48,352 nt of DNA from Rhizopus sp. PT2906 (taxonomy: Eukaryota; Mucoromycota; Mucoromycetes; Mucorales; Rhizopodaceae). Below are positions 1 through 11,591 of this stretch, one piece after another (positions within the stretch are counted from its first letter, which is position 1; each line of letters begins with the position of its first letter). Made by a program: the position numbers and the translations under genes. The stretch spans positions 1-48,352 of the forward strand of contig JAMYHX010000348.1 in the NCBI GenBank assembly GCA_025529335.1. Direction: 5' to 3'. The notes beneath the pieces are model-generated. The model saw only the letters and a list, made by a program, of their open reading frames with translations, searched no databases and was not told the origin of the DNA.

Positions 1-132
1 TTTTCCGCAAAACGAAAAAATGTGAAGATCAATCTAACAACTTCTTCTGACTATCTAAAGATTTCTACTCAATTTTTATATTAAAACTCCCCGCCAAAAT
101 TTCCTACAGTGGACAAGAGCAAGTATTTATAG

Positions 133-630
133 AGTAAATACGACATCGATCATCCTGATAGACCTTATAGAACCACAAGCCTGCATTCAGCTGACGCCAT
201 CATTTATGCAATTGACCAAGGCAAACTCACCACTCCTTTCAGGTTTGCTGCGGCCAGATCTCATAACTATGCAAAAAAAAAATATGTTACATACGATCTT
301 TACAGAATTATGCAATTTGCCAAGGACTCTGTTGATCATTCCAATCTCACCCATGTCATTCTTTTCCAATCCGTTGGCCCCCTTACAACCTTTTATACGT
401 CAAGTCTGATTGGTGATGGAGTATATTGTATATATGAGCTCTTCAAAATCAACATTTTTTTAACATATAATGATATTACCAATCTTTCCTTCGGCGACTT
501 CAAAAACCTATGTTCCCTGCAATCATTATTCAATTTATGCAGAAAAGGTAAAGTTCCACTTTCCTTTAAAAGACCTTTCCTTCCCAGTTCTTCGTTAGCA
601 CACCTCGCATGCTCTCAAAAAAAAAATTAA
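133..630 (+). CDS. Uncharacterised fungal family protein, last exon (5' end unresolved)
   Basis: A frame is open from base 133, just after a TAG that could be the end of an intron acceptor (TTTATAG at 126-132), to a TAA at 628-630. The translation has the run LTHVILFQSVGPLTTFY and a short hydrophobic segment. It reads like the C-terminal part of a large, poorly described family that I associate with Mucoromycota genomes; I know no function for it. Upstream exons are not recognisable in bases 1-132 and may lie outside the window. The 3' exons at 47179-47784 look like a diverged member of the same kind. It could be a decayed copy, although this exon has no internal stop over about 165 codons. 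Family assignment rests on memory of similar proteins and is moderate at best. Confidence 0.45.
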   Translation, partial: SKYDIDHPDRPYRTTSLHSADAIIYAIDQGKLTTPFRFAAARSHNYAKKKYVTYDLYRIMQFAKDSVDHSNLTHVILFQSVGPLTTFYTSSLIGDGVYCIYELFKINIFLTYNDITNLSFGDFKNLCSLQSLFNLCRKGKVPLSFKRPFLPSSSLAHLACSQKKN

Positions 631-981
631 TTTATGCCATTCATTTCTCTCATTTTTCTTTCCTTTCGTCACTCCTTTGTAATAAGACCCTGAACGATTC
701 TTCTCTATAGTTCTTTAATCATCTTATGCTTTGTACTTTGAGGTAATAACCATTCATTTCTTATTACAAATTCTCTCATTATTCTTTCAATTTTTAGTGG
801 ATTTTAGTGTGAGTACCATAAATCACTCGTCCCACTATTGGAAATAGGAGGGGCTCTGACTAAGTTACCAACTTTTCTTTATTTAGATCAAAAGTATAAC
901 AGACGCAATTATCAATGTAAAAACAATTTGCTTCAAATAAAGTAAGAAATGAGAGTGAGAGAGAGGCAATCAGATTCCCCC
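631..981. other. Intergenic, no gene recognised
   Basis: This stretch holds T-rich and A-rich low-complexity DNA. I see no open frame, RNA gene or repeat that I can support. Confidence 0.5.
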
Positions 982-1410
982 CTACCCCCAATAATAACAT
1001 GCGTGTTTCATGATATTCACATTAAGATCCATTATTGGCCACTGAGTCGGAGGCTCTGACTGTGTATCCATAGATTCAATCAGACAGCAGGTTCCTAGAA
1101 CAGAATGAATCATATCAATGAACGTTAAGCGAGACAAGCGGTAAAAAATGTCGGACAAAGAAGAAGAAGCCCAAATAGCGATGGATAAGAATATCGTTAA
1201 TAGGTACACCGAAAAGAACTGCAGCAGAAGACTCAAGAGTGTGAGCCAGAGGTTGTTTTGAATAAGAGGTCGTTGGACCGGTAGTGATGGGATCAAGTAG
1301 ATACCGAATGTGACGTCCAATGGTTTATGAGCCAGCAAGAAGCGAAAAATTGTTGACATGTCGAATAAGATAGCCAATTTATCTTGTGGATGCGTAGAAT
1401 GAGGCGGCAC
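982..1410 (-). CDS. Possible hydrophobic ORF, unproven
   Basis: A minus-strand frame of about 142 codons encodes a strongly hydrophobic middle (for example NNLWLTLLSLLLQFFSVYLL) that could form two or three membrane segments, and it ends at 982. A second short minus-strand frame lies immediately upstream (1293-1520), so a spliced gene is conceivable, but I could not find a convincing donor-acceptor pair. No family is recognised. AT-rich DNA readily yields hydrophobic chance ORFs, so this may be spurious. Confidence 0.22.
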   Translation of the reverse strand: MPPHSTHPQDKLAILFDMSTIFRFLLAHKPLDVTFGIYLIPSLPVQRPLIQNNLWLTLLSLLLQFFSVYLLTIFLSIAIWASSSLSDIFYRLSRLTFIDMIHSVLGTCCLIESMDTQSEPPTQWPIMDLNVNIMKHACYYWG

Positions 1411-2833
1411 ACAAGGATTATCATCAATATGTTGAACATATGATTAGAAAGCAGCAAAAGGACAAAGGAGGGGATCTTCATGTCGACGAATATTAGCTTG
1501 CTTGATGATTGGTTTCCCATTTCATTTTTCTTTGGGGGTAATGGATGACCAGCTTTAAAATTTTGCTTTCAGCAGAATTCACACATTGTTGAAGGTTATA
1601 GGGGTGAATATCCAAAGGACAGAGAAAACCAGTGATGCCTAAAAGAAAAAAAAACCTCTCTTGTGAGATGAAGGGCTGAAATAATATCATTTGATCCCAT
1701 TATCGAATGTGTATGAAAGTGGGTGAGATATCGTAAGCTCGGCCATGAAATGATGCAATTGAAGTGGCATTTATCTTGCTAAAGAACTTGTGAAAAGTAG
1801 GATTGTTAGTGATGATTGGGTTGTCTTCATCATACAAGTTGAAGATGGCAACACGATAAGTATGACAGGCAGAAGCAAATCAGTCCAAGGGACGATGACT
1901 ATAGGTAAGATATTTTACAATGACAGCAGGATTAAGATTTAAAGGATGATGATGATGCTGTAGCTCACGCCAAGTCAAAATCTTGTGTTGGATATTGATG
2001 TGCTACTTCTGGGATGTGTTAGCTTCAGGATTCAAAAATGTGCTTACAGCATTCTCATCTTAGCCTTTGCTATAAGTCGCTGTCGTGCATGTCTCAAGAT
2101 GCAATAACCTCATTATCAAAATAAATATAAAAGCGCACACAAACAATGCCTTCAGATACTTTTATTCTGTAGTGAGATTAATAAAAAGATGACAGTAAGA
2201 TAAAATGATCTAATTTGTGACGAAGGAATTGAGGTCTGTTTAAATACTATTTAGTCTTGGGTAATTGCATGAGAGATTAGGCAAGATGATAAGAACTTCT
2301 GTTTCTTCTTTAATGTAAATTACAGTTATTGATATTTTTTGCTGATAAAATACTATGCAGAGACAGAATGAACAGTATCTGAGCTTATAATGATCTTGAC
2401 CACTTCCAAGTTTATTCTACTCTTGGTATCATTTTATGTACAGTTTCTAATGCATGAAGATCGCATCATTCCCTATTGCGTGATTCCATGTGATATTGTA
2501 TATAAGCCTTGTTCGGACGAGTATGCTGTCTTAGCTTTACTGCAGAATGTATAATATGTTATGTCTACCTTACAATATCTATAGCCACGTCCTACTTCGT
2601 TTCGTCAATATTGTCATTAGTATTGTGATGATGGCGTAACATTAGCGAATACTGAAATATGAATAGCTTTTCACTAAATCGACTCAATCTTCCCTTTTGA
2701 TTTTCTAAGCTAAAGAACACAGTTTGCATAAATATAATATTCGTTTTATTATGTATAAACAAAAAGGCGGCGAAACCAGAAAAGAGAGAACATGAAGGGA
2801 GCAAAAAAAAAGTCAGCCGTACAAACATTTCTT
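1411..2833. other. Gene-poor stretch
   Basis: About 1.4 kb without a coding region I can support. Short frames on both strands are low in complexity and lack splice sites or family motifs. The right end will include the 3' flank of RPS3. Confidence 0.45.
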
Positions 2834-3783
2834 TTAAGCTTGAGCTTCAGCAGCAGGAGCAGGTCTGAAGTCTTGAGCAGAGGGTTCGACGATGGGAGTT
2901 TCATCCTTGGGCTCAAGAATGGTAACAATATCAGGAAGAGTTTGCTTAGGACCGTTACGACCAGTGGGATCGCTATCCAACATGATCTTGACCTTGATAC
3001 CCAAAACACCTTGACGTAAATCAACGTGGCGAACGGCAGTTGTGATGAATTCACGGGCAGGGTTACCAGAGTGAATCATGAAACCATCAGCGAACTTCAT
3101 GGCCTTGGCACGGGCAGCACGGACCTTACCAGAGACAACAACTTCACAACCCTTGGCACCAGATTCCATAACGAAACGAATGACACCATAACAGGCACTA
3201 AGAGACAATCAACATTTTGCAAACATATAACAACACTTTAATCACTTACCGACGGACAGCCAAACCGTTGAGAAGCTTGAACTTGACAGATTCACATTGA
3301 GCAATGGCACAGAGACCACGGTTTTGAACACGTTCAGCATAGAGTTCGACAGCATTCTCGGGGAACTTGAAACGCTTTTGAACAAGAGTAGTCAATTCAC
3401 GAATACGACGACCCTTTTCACCGAGAACGTTTTGAGTGTGTGTGGCACGGATGATGATTCTATTAGATGTTGTTAGTCTCTTACAAGTCTTTACTGTTGG
3501 CCTCAATCATTACTCTGTACGGGCGGGAGTCACACGAACTTCGACACCAGCATAACCATCTTCAGCAAGTTCACGAGTAAAGAATTCATTCAATTCAGCG
3601 TAAAAGACACCATCGGCGACCTACAGAGTTGCATTGTTTATATTGACTGGAATTGACTGTTTTATATAAATTCAACTTACAAACTATTATAAAAAAAGTG
3701 TTAAATTCATGGTCTGATTGATATTTCCATCTATCTATTTGCTGACATACCTTTCTCTTCTTGGAGATTTGAACTGCTGCCAT
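2834..3783 (-). CDS. RPS3: 40S ribosomal protein S3 (uS3)
   Basis: Component of the small ribosomal subunit near the mRNA entry channel. Four exons on the minus strand: 3783-3751, 3620-3514, 3459-3250 and 3197-2834, with GT-AG introns, giving 237 residues; yeast Rps3 has 240. The start MAAVQISKKRK joins directly to VADGVFYAELNEFFTRELAE, the expected N-terminus. The KH domain follows, with the conserved VLGEKGRRIRELT. The C-terminal half includes YGVIRFVMESGAKGCEVVVS and RQGVLGIKVKIM, which are diagnostic. The tail ends in an Ala/Pro-rich segment. No lesions are seen. The family call is certain; exon edges are by inspection but keep frame throughout. Confidence 0.97.
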
Positions 3784-4242
3784 GTTTAATAATGTGCAAA
3801 GAGAAAGGGCCTGGATGGATGGATTGATGATTATATTATTATCCTCATTTGTGAGTGTGTAAGTTGTCTGTGTGTGTATGTGTGGGCATGAGTAGCTGGA
3901 TTAATATTTTGGGCGGATCTCTTTCTCGCCCTAATTTGTCGCTCATTCAATGTTCGGTAATAGTCCGGTTCGACCATTCATGCAAGAGTTTGCCCCTCCT
4001 ACTCCTACCCAACTTTTTATGCCTTATTAGTTGTCTTTTTATTTTGTCTTTGTTGTTCAATGTCAATAGTAACTACTTATCTCACACTACTAAAAGGTTT
4101 TCTTTTACATATAAAAAAAACAAGCTCAACGGCTTAGCTCTCTTTTTCTTTTTCTTTAGAAAATCCAATCAATTGGGCGTTACTTGCTGTAAATGGTGTT
4201 GATTCCTTATTTTTATTTCAAGGCCTAATAACACACATTTAG
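3784..4242. promoter_or_regulatory. Spacer between RPS3 and the Dap1-like gene
   Basis: The region lies between the RPS3 start (minus strand) and the first clear coding part of the Dap1-like gene (plus strand). It must hold the RPS3 promoter and probably the promoter and first exon of its neighbour. A plus-strand frame at 3855-4202 is hydrophobic and T-rich, and I do not accept it as coding. No specific regulatory motif is claimed. Confidence 0.4.
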
Positions 4243-4784
4243 ATTTTACTTTACCTCGTACGGTGCTTTACATTATCAAGACAACTAAGACATCTTCCAC
4301 CCAAACATCCAACTGTGCATGTCTTTAAGAACTATACCCCCCTCGATTTATTGCCATTCACAGGGGAAAACGATACGCGTATTCTCATCGCTGTGAATGG
4401 TTCCGTCTATGATGTCAGCCAAGGAAGAAGTTTTTATGGACCAGGTATATATATATATATATATAATGAGCTCTGTCTCTGTATTGATCTCTGCATCTTA
4501 CTCTTGTCGTTAGGTGGTCCATACGCCAGCTTTGCAGGACATGATGCCTCACGTGGACTAGCAAAGAACTCATTTGATGATGACATGATGGTTGATCCAA
4601 AGGGACCGATAGATAAACTAGAGGATTTGACATCAGATGAATGGGAGTCTCTAAGAGAATGGGTAAGGCATAGAATGACCATATCAACACGAGGGTATTG
4701 ACCGTTGTGTGTATATAATAGGAGAGTCTATTTGCTTCCAAGTATCTGTTAGTTGGAAAACTGGTAGAGAATAGTACATCTTGA
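4243..4784 (+). CDS. DAP1: Dap1/MAPR-type cytochrome b5-like haem-binding protein (5' exon unresolved)
   Basis: Membrane-associated progesterone receptor family; the fungal member Dap1 binds haem and supports the sterol-synthesis P450 Erg11. Clear coding exons are 4243?-4444, 4514-4662 and 4722-4784. The domain begins VFKNYTPLDLLPF and continues VNGSVYDVSQGRSFYGPG, then after a phase-1 intron GPYASFAGHDASRGLAKNSF and DKLEDLTSDEWESLREW. It ends SKYLLVGKLVENSTS. These are the hallmark blocks of the family. The frame is open upstream to base 4243 (TAG before it may be a splice acceptor) without an ATG, so a first exon with the usual N-terminal membrane anchor is probably missing from this model. 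A (TA)n tract lies in the first resolved intron. Confidence 0.88.
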
Positions 4785-5835
4785 TTGCTTAATTATAAAG
4801 AGGGATGAACATATGGATAATAGGAAAAGTGAGTATATTGTTAGTGTTTGTTGTATTCTGTTATCTATTATCTTGATATCGACGGTTTGGATTGAGAAAG
4901 GCTTTTATTATTATGCGTTGATTTGGAGATGAACGCATAAAGTATATCTTATACTTGAGGATGGTATATCTTTGCTTTGATCCTACGATAGAACTTTCAT
5001 AACTGCTCAGTACATCTCATAGGTAGGGTAATGGGTTTGAGCAAGGACTGTGTAAGTCTTCATTCATAATCTCAGGATCAAATTTATCATTCGAACCTTT
5101 CATGGACAATATGTAATAGCTTGTGTAAACTTGTGTATATGATGATCTCGTTGACTGTGATATCAGTGATCTGGTATTCTTTCTCCAGTTTGAGGCACTT
5201 TCCCTTTGTTCAAAAAGCAGAAATCAGTTAAATGCTCATTTGCGCTTCTTAAGGCGCCTTTAGTCATATCGAACATCTTATTCAAAGAAATCTGATTATA
5301 TTTTAGAAGTTGCTTAATTATACTTCAACTTATCATATCAGTGAAAAAGGATGAATTACCCCAAAAGCGTAGTTTGACTACTGCCGGAATAAATACGAGA
5401 GGAGAGCAGAAATGGTGGTTCATCAGTGAGGATCAAGCTATAGACAACTTGTACAAGGATCTTTTGACTTCTTTCTTTTTTTCTCTTCCGTTCAAAGCCT
5501 TTGTCATGAGGTTACTATTCGTTCTTTTGTAATAACTCGTATCAGGAAGATAGAATTTGAAATGTAGCAGTGAGGATTTCTGTTAATACTAAGAGTATAG
5601 AAATTCAATTTAGAAGAGCAGGATCAATGAGTCGGTCCTTCAAAGGCGTAATGTACGAAAGAATACGGAAATAGGCTACGGCAATGAATTCTGATTAAGG
5701 GTTTGTTGAGCAGAAAGAGAACAAGATTATGAGAAAAAAAAAAAAATAGTTTCGGGTAAATCGCTGGTAAATTTTGTGCTACATACATTTTATTTCGGAT
5801 TATTTATTATCCGGTTGTATAGATCCGTCATAAAC
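4785..5835. other. Intergenic, no gene recognised
   Basis: About 1 kb between the Dap1-like gene and the UXS stop codon. One short plus-strand frame (5341-5532) has no recognisable motif. Nothing else is supported. Confidence 0.45.
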
Positions 5836-7077
5836 TTAGATGGCCCCCTCGGCCACTTGTGATTTGAACCAGTCAACAGTCTCCTGTAAACCATGCTTGA
5901 CAGAGAACTTGGGCTCCCAACCGAGATAGGTTTTGGCTCTCGTAATATCGGGCTTCCTCTTCTTTGGATCATCTTCTGCTGCAGGTAATATCTTGATATC
6001 AACATTATGAGGCGAAAGAGGAGGTGTGAGTACCATCTCTCGAATGGTATTTGCAAACTCTTTAATGGTATATTCATCGGGATTTCCCAAATTGACTGGA
6101 TCACTGTAATCACTGTTCATCAATAGGATAAGACCATCTACTAAATCATGAATGTATTGAAATGATCTTGTCTGTTCTCCATCTCCATACAATGTCAATG
6201 ACTCTCCTCTGATCGCTTGCATGATAAAGTTACTCACGACTCTACCATCTGCTGGTGACATACGTGGTCCAAATGTACTACACAAATAAAGACAGATGAT
6301 GTTGGTTCATCATCAAGGTGTATAAAATACTCTCTCTCTCTTACTTGAAAATACGTGCAACACGGACATCGACGCCCTCTTGTCTCATATAAGAATAAGT
6401 CAAAGTCTCTGCAATTCGTTTGCCTTCATCATAGCATGCTCTTGGTCCAATTGGATTCACATGTCCCCAATAAGTCTCTTTCTGTGGATGTTCCTCAGGA
6501 TCCCCATAAACCTCTGATCGGGATAAGAATTTAATAATATATCCTTTTTTATACAATTACCTGAAGTGGATGTCAACAAGAATCGAGCTTTCGTACGTTT
6601 GGCTAAACCAAGCATGTTGATAGTACCCATGACACTCGTCTTGACTGTCTTTGTCGGATTATATTGATAATGAGGTGGAGAAGCAGGGCAAGCCAGGTGA
6701 TAGATTTGTGATACTTCTACCATGAAAGGGTCCACTACGTCATGACGAACTAGTTCAAAATGAGGATGGCCAATCCAGTGTTGAACATTTCGTTTGGTTC
6801 CTGTAAAGAAGTTGTCAAGAACAACTACTTCATGTCCCATCCACATTAAACGATCGACAAGGTGACTTCCAACAAAACCGGCTCCACCCGTGACCAAGAT
6901 CCGTTTTCGTTCAGACGGGCTGAGTTGTTTTACAGGTGGAAAAGAAGAGATATGTCGATAGATAATCGTGCTATCCTTATGCTCGACGTAATTCTTCTCT
7001 TTGGGTAAATATAAATCACGTAGATAGCTCAATTCTACATCGGATCCGACGTGTTTATGTCCAACAGTGGTTGACAT
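5836..7077 (-). CDS. UXS1: UDP-glucuronate decarboxylase (UDP-xylose synthase)
   Basis: Converts UDP-glucuronate to UDP-xylose with bound NAD, a nucleotide-sugar precursor for glycans. Exons 7077-6561, 6513-6345 and 6277-5836 (minus strand) give 375 residues. It is an extended short-chain dehydrogenase: the Rossmann motif GGAGFVGSH is at residues 64-72, the catalytic pair Y200/K204 lies in CYDEGK, and the sugar-nucleotide side shows NTFGPRMSPADGRVVSNF and GDGEQTRSFQYIHDLV. The intron joins restore STSEVYGDP and RIFNTFGPRM exactly. The first 60 residues are polar with no signal anchor, so the enzyme is probably cytosolic, unlike the Golgi-anchored animal form. Dimerisation and NAD use are family knowledge. 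Confidence 0.96.
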
Positions 7078-7143
7078 TTTTATTAAGACAATAATTGTGA
7101 AAGAAGAAGAAAAGAAAAAAAAAAAAAAAGAAAGCAGAGTAAT

Positions 7144-8037
7144 TTAACAACAGCCGCCAGAATTGTTGGTTTTTGTTGTATGACCTGTATCTAACTTGAC
7201 TTCCTCCCTTTGACGTGTCTGTTGTGCTTGTTGTTGTGTATCAATTAATCTCTTCTTGATATCCCTAAATAATACAACTTGGCACAAGTACAGAAAGGAA
7301 ATGAGTTATATATTTACCTTGCCAAGTCGAAAAAGGCTTCCTCTACGCCAATATTAGCCTTTGCACTTGTTTCCATAAACCGAATACCAAGCTCATTAGC
7401 TAGTTCTTGACCTTGTTTTGTCGAAATCACCTAAAGCATGATTATTACTATCTTGCCTTTAAAAAGAGTGGGAATGTATTTACCCTCTTCTCTTCCATAT
7501 CCGATTTGTTACCAATCAAAATCTTGTTTACACCTTCACTCGCATGTTGTTCAATATTGGAAAACCAATTTCGAACGTCTATAAAACAAGTCAATATAAC
7601 GTATAAAGTAATATCTAGATTTCTTTACTTGAAAAAGATCGCTCGTCCGTAACGTCATAGACTAGTAATATACCCATAGCTCCACGATAATAAGCTATAA
7701 AATATATATTTTAGTATACAGTGTACATATTTAAAATAATACTTGCCTGTCGTAATTGTACGGAATCGTTCTTGACCTGCTGTATCCCATATTTGTAGTT
7801 TTATACGTTTCCCATCTAGTTCAATAGTGCGAATCTTGAAATCAATACCAATGGTTGTAATAAAAGAAGGTGTAAAGGAGTCATCTGAGAAGCGAAGTAA
7901 TAAACAGCTTTTACCAACACCTTTTATACAAATAGTCAGCGTTTAAACATATAAAATATAAAGGAACGCTTACCAGAGTCACCAATGAGTAAGAGTTTGA
8001 TTAAATAGTCATAAGAAGCACTTTTTGCTGTTGCCAT
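7144..8037 (-). CDS. SEC4: Rab GTPase of the Sec4/Rab8 group
   Basis: Small GTPase of late exocytic traffic. Six exons: 8037-7974, 7920-7747, 7694-7629, 7578-7484, 7430-7318 and 7264-7144, giving 210 residues. The P-loop GDSGVGKS is at residues 19-26, the switch I/effector block TTIGIDFKIRTIELDGK is typical of Sec4/Rab8, and WDTAGQE is at 66-72, followed by FRTITTAYYRGAMG, GNKSD and ETSAK. The protein ends GGCC, a double-cysteine geranylgeranylation site. The intron after exon 2 begins GCAAGT instead of GT (bases 7746-7745): only this GC-AG junction keeps TTAYYRG intact. Assignment to Rab8/Sec4 rather than Rab10 or Rab13-like groups is by the effector block and is fairly secure. Confidence 0.94.
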
Positions 8038-9171
8038 TTTTGCTTAATTACGAGAAAACAAGGAAAAAAGAAAAAGAAAAACAAATAAAAAGGCATAAAA
8101 GCTAAAAATGATTGGCTAATAATTTATACGCTGTATGATGATAATAATGGTCAGTACATAAATATGAAGAAATGGCCTTGTATTCTGTTCATAGTGCGCT
8201 GTTCTTTTGTTAAGCAATAGAAAGAAATGCTATTTCTACAAGTGTTTGAAAGGATATAAGTTGAAACGGATATATAGGCTGGAATATCATGTTTAGAAGA
8301 CGAAGAAGAAAGAGTTTACGTGTTCTCTTTTATACAGCCTATAATTGAACAATCTCTTTGTAAGCATACTGTTAAAAAGTGCATACACAGCAATATATTC
8401 AGTATGGGCATAATTTGATCCAAGCCAAACTCATTTTAAATGGTTCAACATTGACTATAAAGATATGCTTATATTGTAACCCATGTCCCTCTTAAGGACC
8501 CGCGAGTTCTTTTCAAAAGATAAAGTTGGGATATGCCAACTTCAACGAAGTAGCCGATGTAATCTCTTAGTTATGGACATTGTAGTGCTTTTCCATATGA
8601 CTGAATCACATAGTCTATTTCATCCTCGTAAATCTTGAGAATAATATTACAAAAGAAAACGATCATAAGATTGGAATTACTCTTATGATGTGACCAGATA
8701 TGAGTAGATATCATAGCTTTTCGTGGTCAAATGATGATTAATTATTTGATGCCTTGTTGACATCAATAAGTCATGCTAACAAATATAAATTCCCTGTAAT
8801 AACACTTGCATGTTTTATTATCCATACGGCAAGAACGCGTGAAGAGGTTACTAGAATGACGTACTTTCTAACAGTCATCAAGAATGATGCAATGAACACA
8901 GCACATTTTCTTTGATCTGGCTGCATCAATTAGCCAAGTAACTTGCACATCTTTGACAAATTATCACCATACTTTTTTCAATATAAAGAGGAAACACTAC
9001 AGGCTCTTGTCAACTCCAAAAGAAAGAAATGATAAAGAGCAATAGGATATATATATTTTCAGTTTTGTATATAATAATAGTAGTAATTAGTATCAAGAAG
9101 AGTTATTATACAGCAAAAGAAGAAAGGAAGGGAAGGAGGGTAAGTACAGAGTATAAAAAAATATAATACAA
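8038..9171. other. Intergenic, no gene recognised
   Basis: About 1.1 kb between the Sec4-like start and the IP6-kinase stop. It contains the Rab promoter and AT-rich DNA with many stops in all frames. I see no RNA gene or repeat. Confidence 0.45.
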
Positions 9172-10915
9172 TTAATGGGGAGGTAATAGAGTAGCCAATA
9201 TTTCATCATTTGCAGGTTCAAAAATATCACAAAATACGTCATCACCTTCTACATATAAATCATCTGGAGATCCGCCTTGAACTTTATAGATCCACTCAAA
9301 ACAAAGAGCTAACGTCTTTAAGCCTAAAAGGTATCCATTATCTGGACCTTTATTTCTTGGTGGATAAGTAAATTCTTTATAATGATATTTAACTTCATCC
9401 ACAGTTACACAATTAGCAAAGTCAATAATCCTTACATCCACTTTACGCGAACTAGTCGGATCTCCATCATAGATCATCAGTAAAGAGGATGCATAGAATC
9501 TATAGTCTGCCATCGTCTTGACTATTCTTGCTAATCTCCTCAGTTTGCGTATAATCACGGGTATATGTTGTATTTGACAGCCTTGTCCATTATCAAGATA
9601 GGCTTGTAACGTATCACGAAAGGTGTAGGGAGTGAGTGTACGGCCATAATATTTATCTTGATAGATAAACTCATTGGTATCTGTCTTGTAGACCTAGTTG
9701 ATCATTAGATACACGTCTTTAACTCACTCGTTTTCTGATTACCTGCATACCACACACACGAACACCCAGCACTTTACTCGTTGACTTTTCACACTTTATC
9801 GTCTGACTCTTCATCTTTTCTCTACTCGCATAGACGCCATACTGACGAGTACCCATCTTGAGGTCGAGCACACAAGGATACTTGACTCCATCTGTCAGGT
9901 CCTCAATCAGTATATACTTTTGTTCACTTGACTGTTTTCTACTCTTTATACGCTGAAGATCACGATTATAGATCTGTAATGACCATGGATTGTCTGTCGT
10001 CTGATCTACTTGAATCTGCTGAAGACAGGATGAATCGACCTGAAGGATGGGTGGAGGTGCCTTGGGCGATTCAACAGCCTTTTTCTTTTCTACTAAAATG
10101 TCATCCATCACAAAGATATTCTCATCCTCTGATAAATTCTTTTTATGTTGCAAACGAGGAGACGAACCAGTCGAATTGATCATCGATGGCCGTCTGGGTT
10201 CAATCGTCATTTGATCAATTGAGCTATCCTGTTTGAATCCGGATATGTTGGGCATCGATCGACCACCCTCGACAAGGGAATAATGCTGTTGCTGTTTAGA
10301 TGGAAAATGTTCTGAAAAGCTATGCATCAATGCCGGTTGATTCGCATTGACTTTTCGTCTCCAATCTTCAGCTTGAACCAATCGCTCCTTGAGAGCCTTG
10401 GGTGAGAACACTTCACGAAGTACTTGCTCTTGAAATCGCTTTCGACAACCATCATCCCATGATCCAGAGTGTCGTCGTTTGATGTCACGATTTTTCTTGT
10501 TATATGCACAAGCACGCCAATCACGCAAGAGATGCTTATTTTTTTCAAACAGGACCTCTGGCACGAGCATATCATTCGAATTGTTATGTCGATAGGTCAC
10601 GTTTAAGACACCCATATATTGAGAAGTGAAGGGCAACAATTCATGGTGCTGAGAGTCAATGTGCTCATAAAACTCTTGTTCCCTGGCTGAAACAGGTTTA
10701 CATATCGCTCGCTTTGAAAAACGAAAGAAGGACGCGTGCCCACCCACTTGATTTTTGAAAGGCAAGAGAGGTAATGATGTCGTAATCTTGGTGGGGTCAA
10801 AGTAATTGTATTCTTCAGAGTAATCTTCCTCGTTCTCACTACTGCTTTCATAATCCCATTCGCTCTCTTCATCTGTGTCTTCAACATCTGAAATACGACA
10901 TTCCTTTGTTTGCAT
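9172..10915 (-). CDS. KCS1: Inositol hexakisphosphate kinase (Kcs1/IP6K family)
   Basis: Makes the inositol pyrophosphate 5-IP7 from IP6, a signal tied to phosphate status and vesicle traffic. Exons 10915-9743 and 9693-9172 give 564 residues, longer than animal IP6Ks and much shorter than yeast Kcs1. The inositol-binding signature P-x3-D-x-K-x-G appears as PCVLDLKMGTRQYG at about residue 347. The C-terminal catalytic aspartate lies in DVRIIDFANCV, and the end of the domain has GPDNGYLLGLKTL. The N-terminus is acidic (EDTDEESEWDYESSSENEED) and the middle is a Ser/Gln-rich linker; only the C-terminal half is typical kinase. Stop TAA at 9174-9172. Confidence 0.93.
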
Positions 10916-11167
10916 GATGAATAAATAAAAAAGAGAAAAAAGAAAAAGAGAGAAAGAAAAAGGGTAAAAAAGAAAAAGAAATACAAGAATTTGTTATGCT
11001 ATTTTTTCATTGTTGATTCTTGATTGGATCAAAAACGTCACAGACATAACAATCAGTCTTTTATTGGCCCCTTCTTTATTTCCCCATTTTCAAGCCATGA
11101 TTGAACCCACGTGGGAGTAATGTCAGTTTGATAGAAAATGTGATCATTCAGTTGTTTTCATTGGTAT

Positions 11168-11591
11168 TTATGACAAGTTCCAAAGTAAGACGAGTAAGAC
11201 AATATAGGCAAACATCGTCACTACAGTCGTCAAAAGAACCCAGTCACCACTGGTCTTGAATGGTATTGTCGGATCAAAGACATCAAATGAAGTTCTTCTT
11301 CTCCAAAGGGCAATCACCAACATGGCTACTCCAAATACAAAAAATGTGATTCCAATCTTGTAAAACTCTCGAGTGAATACTTTTATTATCAAGAGACCCG
11401 TTGAAAAGGCAGCAAGTGCCGTTCGCCAATAAGCACCTTCAAATGTTCTCTGATGGGCTTTTGTGAGGTTAATTTATTTACATGTATTCATAATTTAAAG
11501 AAATACCCCTCAAGTCCTGTAATTCACATAGTGTAAATAAAGCTGAATCCTTTCGATGACCTCGAATGAGCTTTTCTTTCTTTTCAGTCAT
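11168..11591 (-). CDS. Small DUF202 membrane protein
   Basis: Two exons, 11591-11507 and 11457-11168, give 124 residues. The join reads DLRAHQRTFEGAYWRTALAA, the entry block of DUF202 (a three-helix family found alone in small membrane proteins and also at the C-terminus of Vtc polyphosphate-polymerase subunits). Three hydrophobic segments follow: around ALAAFSTGLLIIKVF, GITFFVFGVAMLVIALW and WVLLTTVVTMFAYIVLLVLL. No catalytic SPX or CYTH part is present, so it resembles stand-alone Vtc1-like or YidH-like proteins. Function is unknown. It lies head-to-head with PIS1 across 414 bases. Confidence 0.82.

Noticed and set aside
3855..4202. A 115-codon plus-strand frame upstream of the Dap1-like gene.
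   Set aside because: It is T-rich and hydrophobic with no family motif and ends before the coding exons; chance frame in promoter DNA is more likely.
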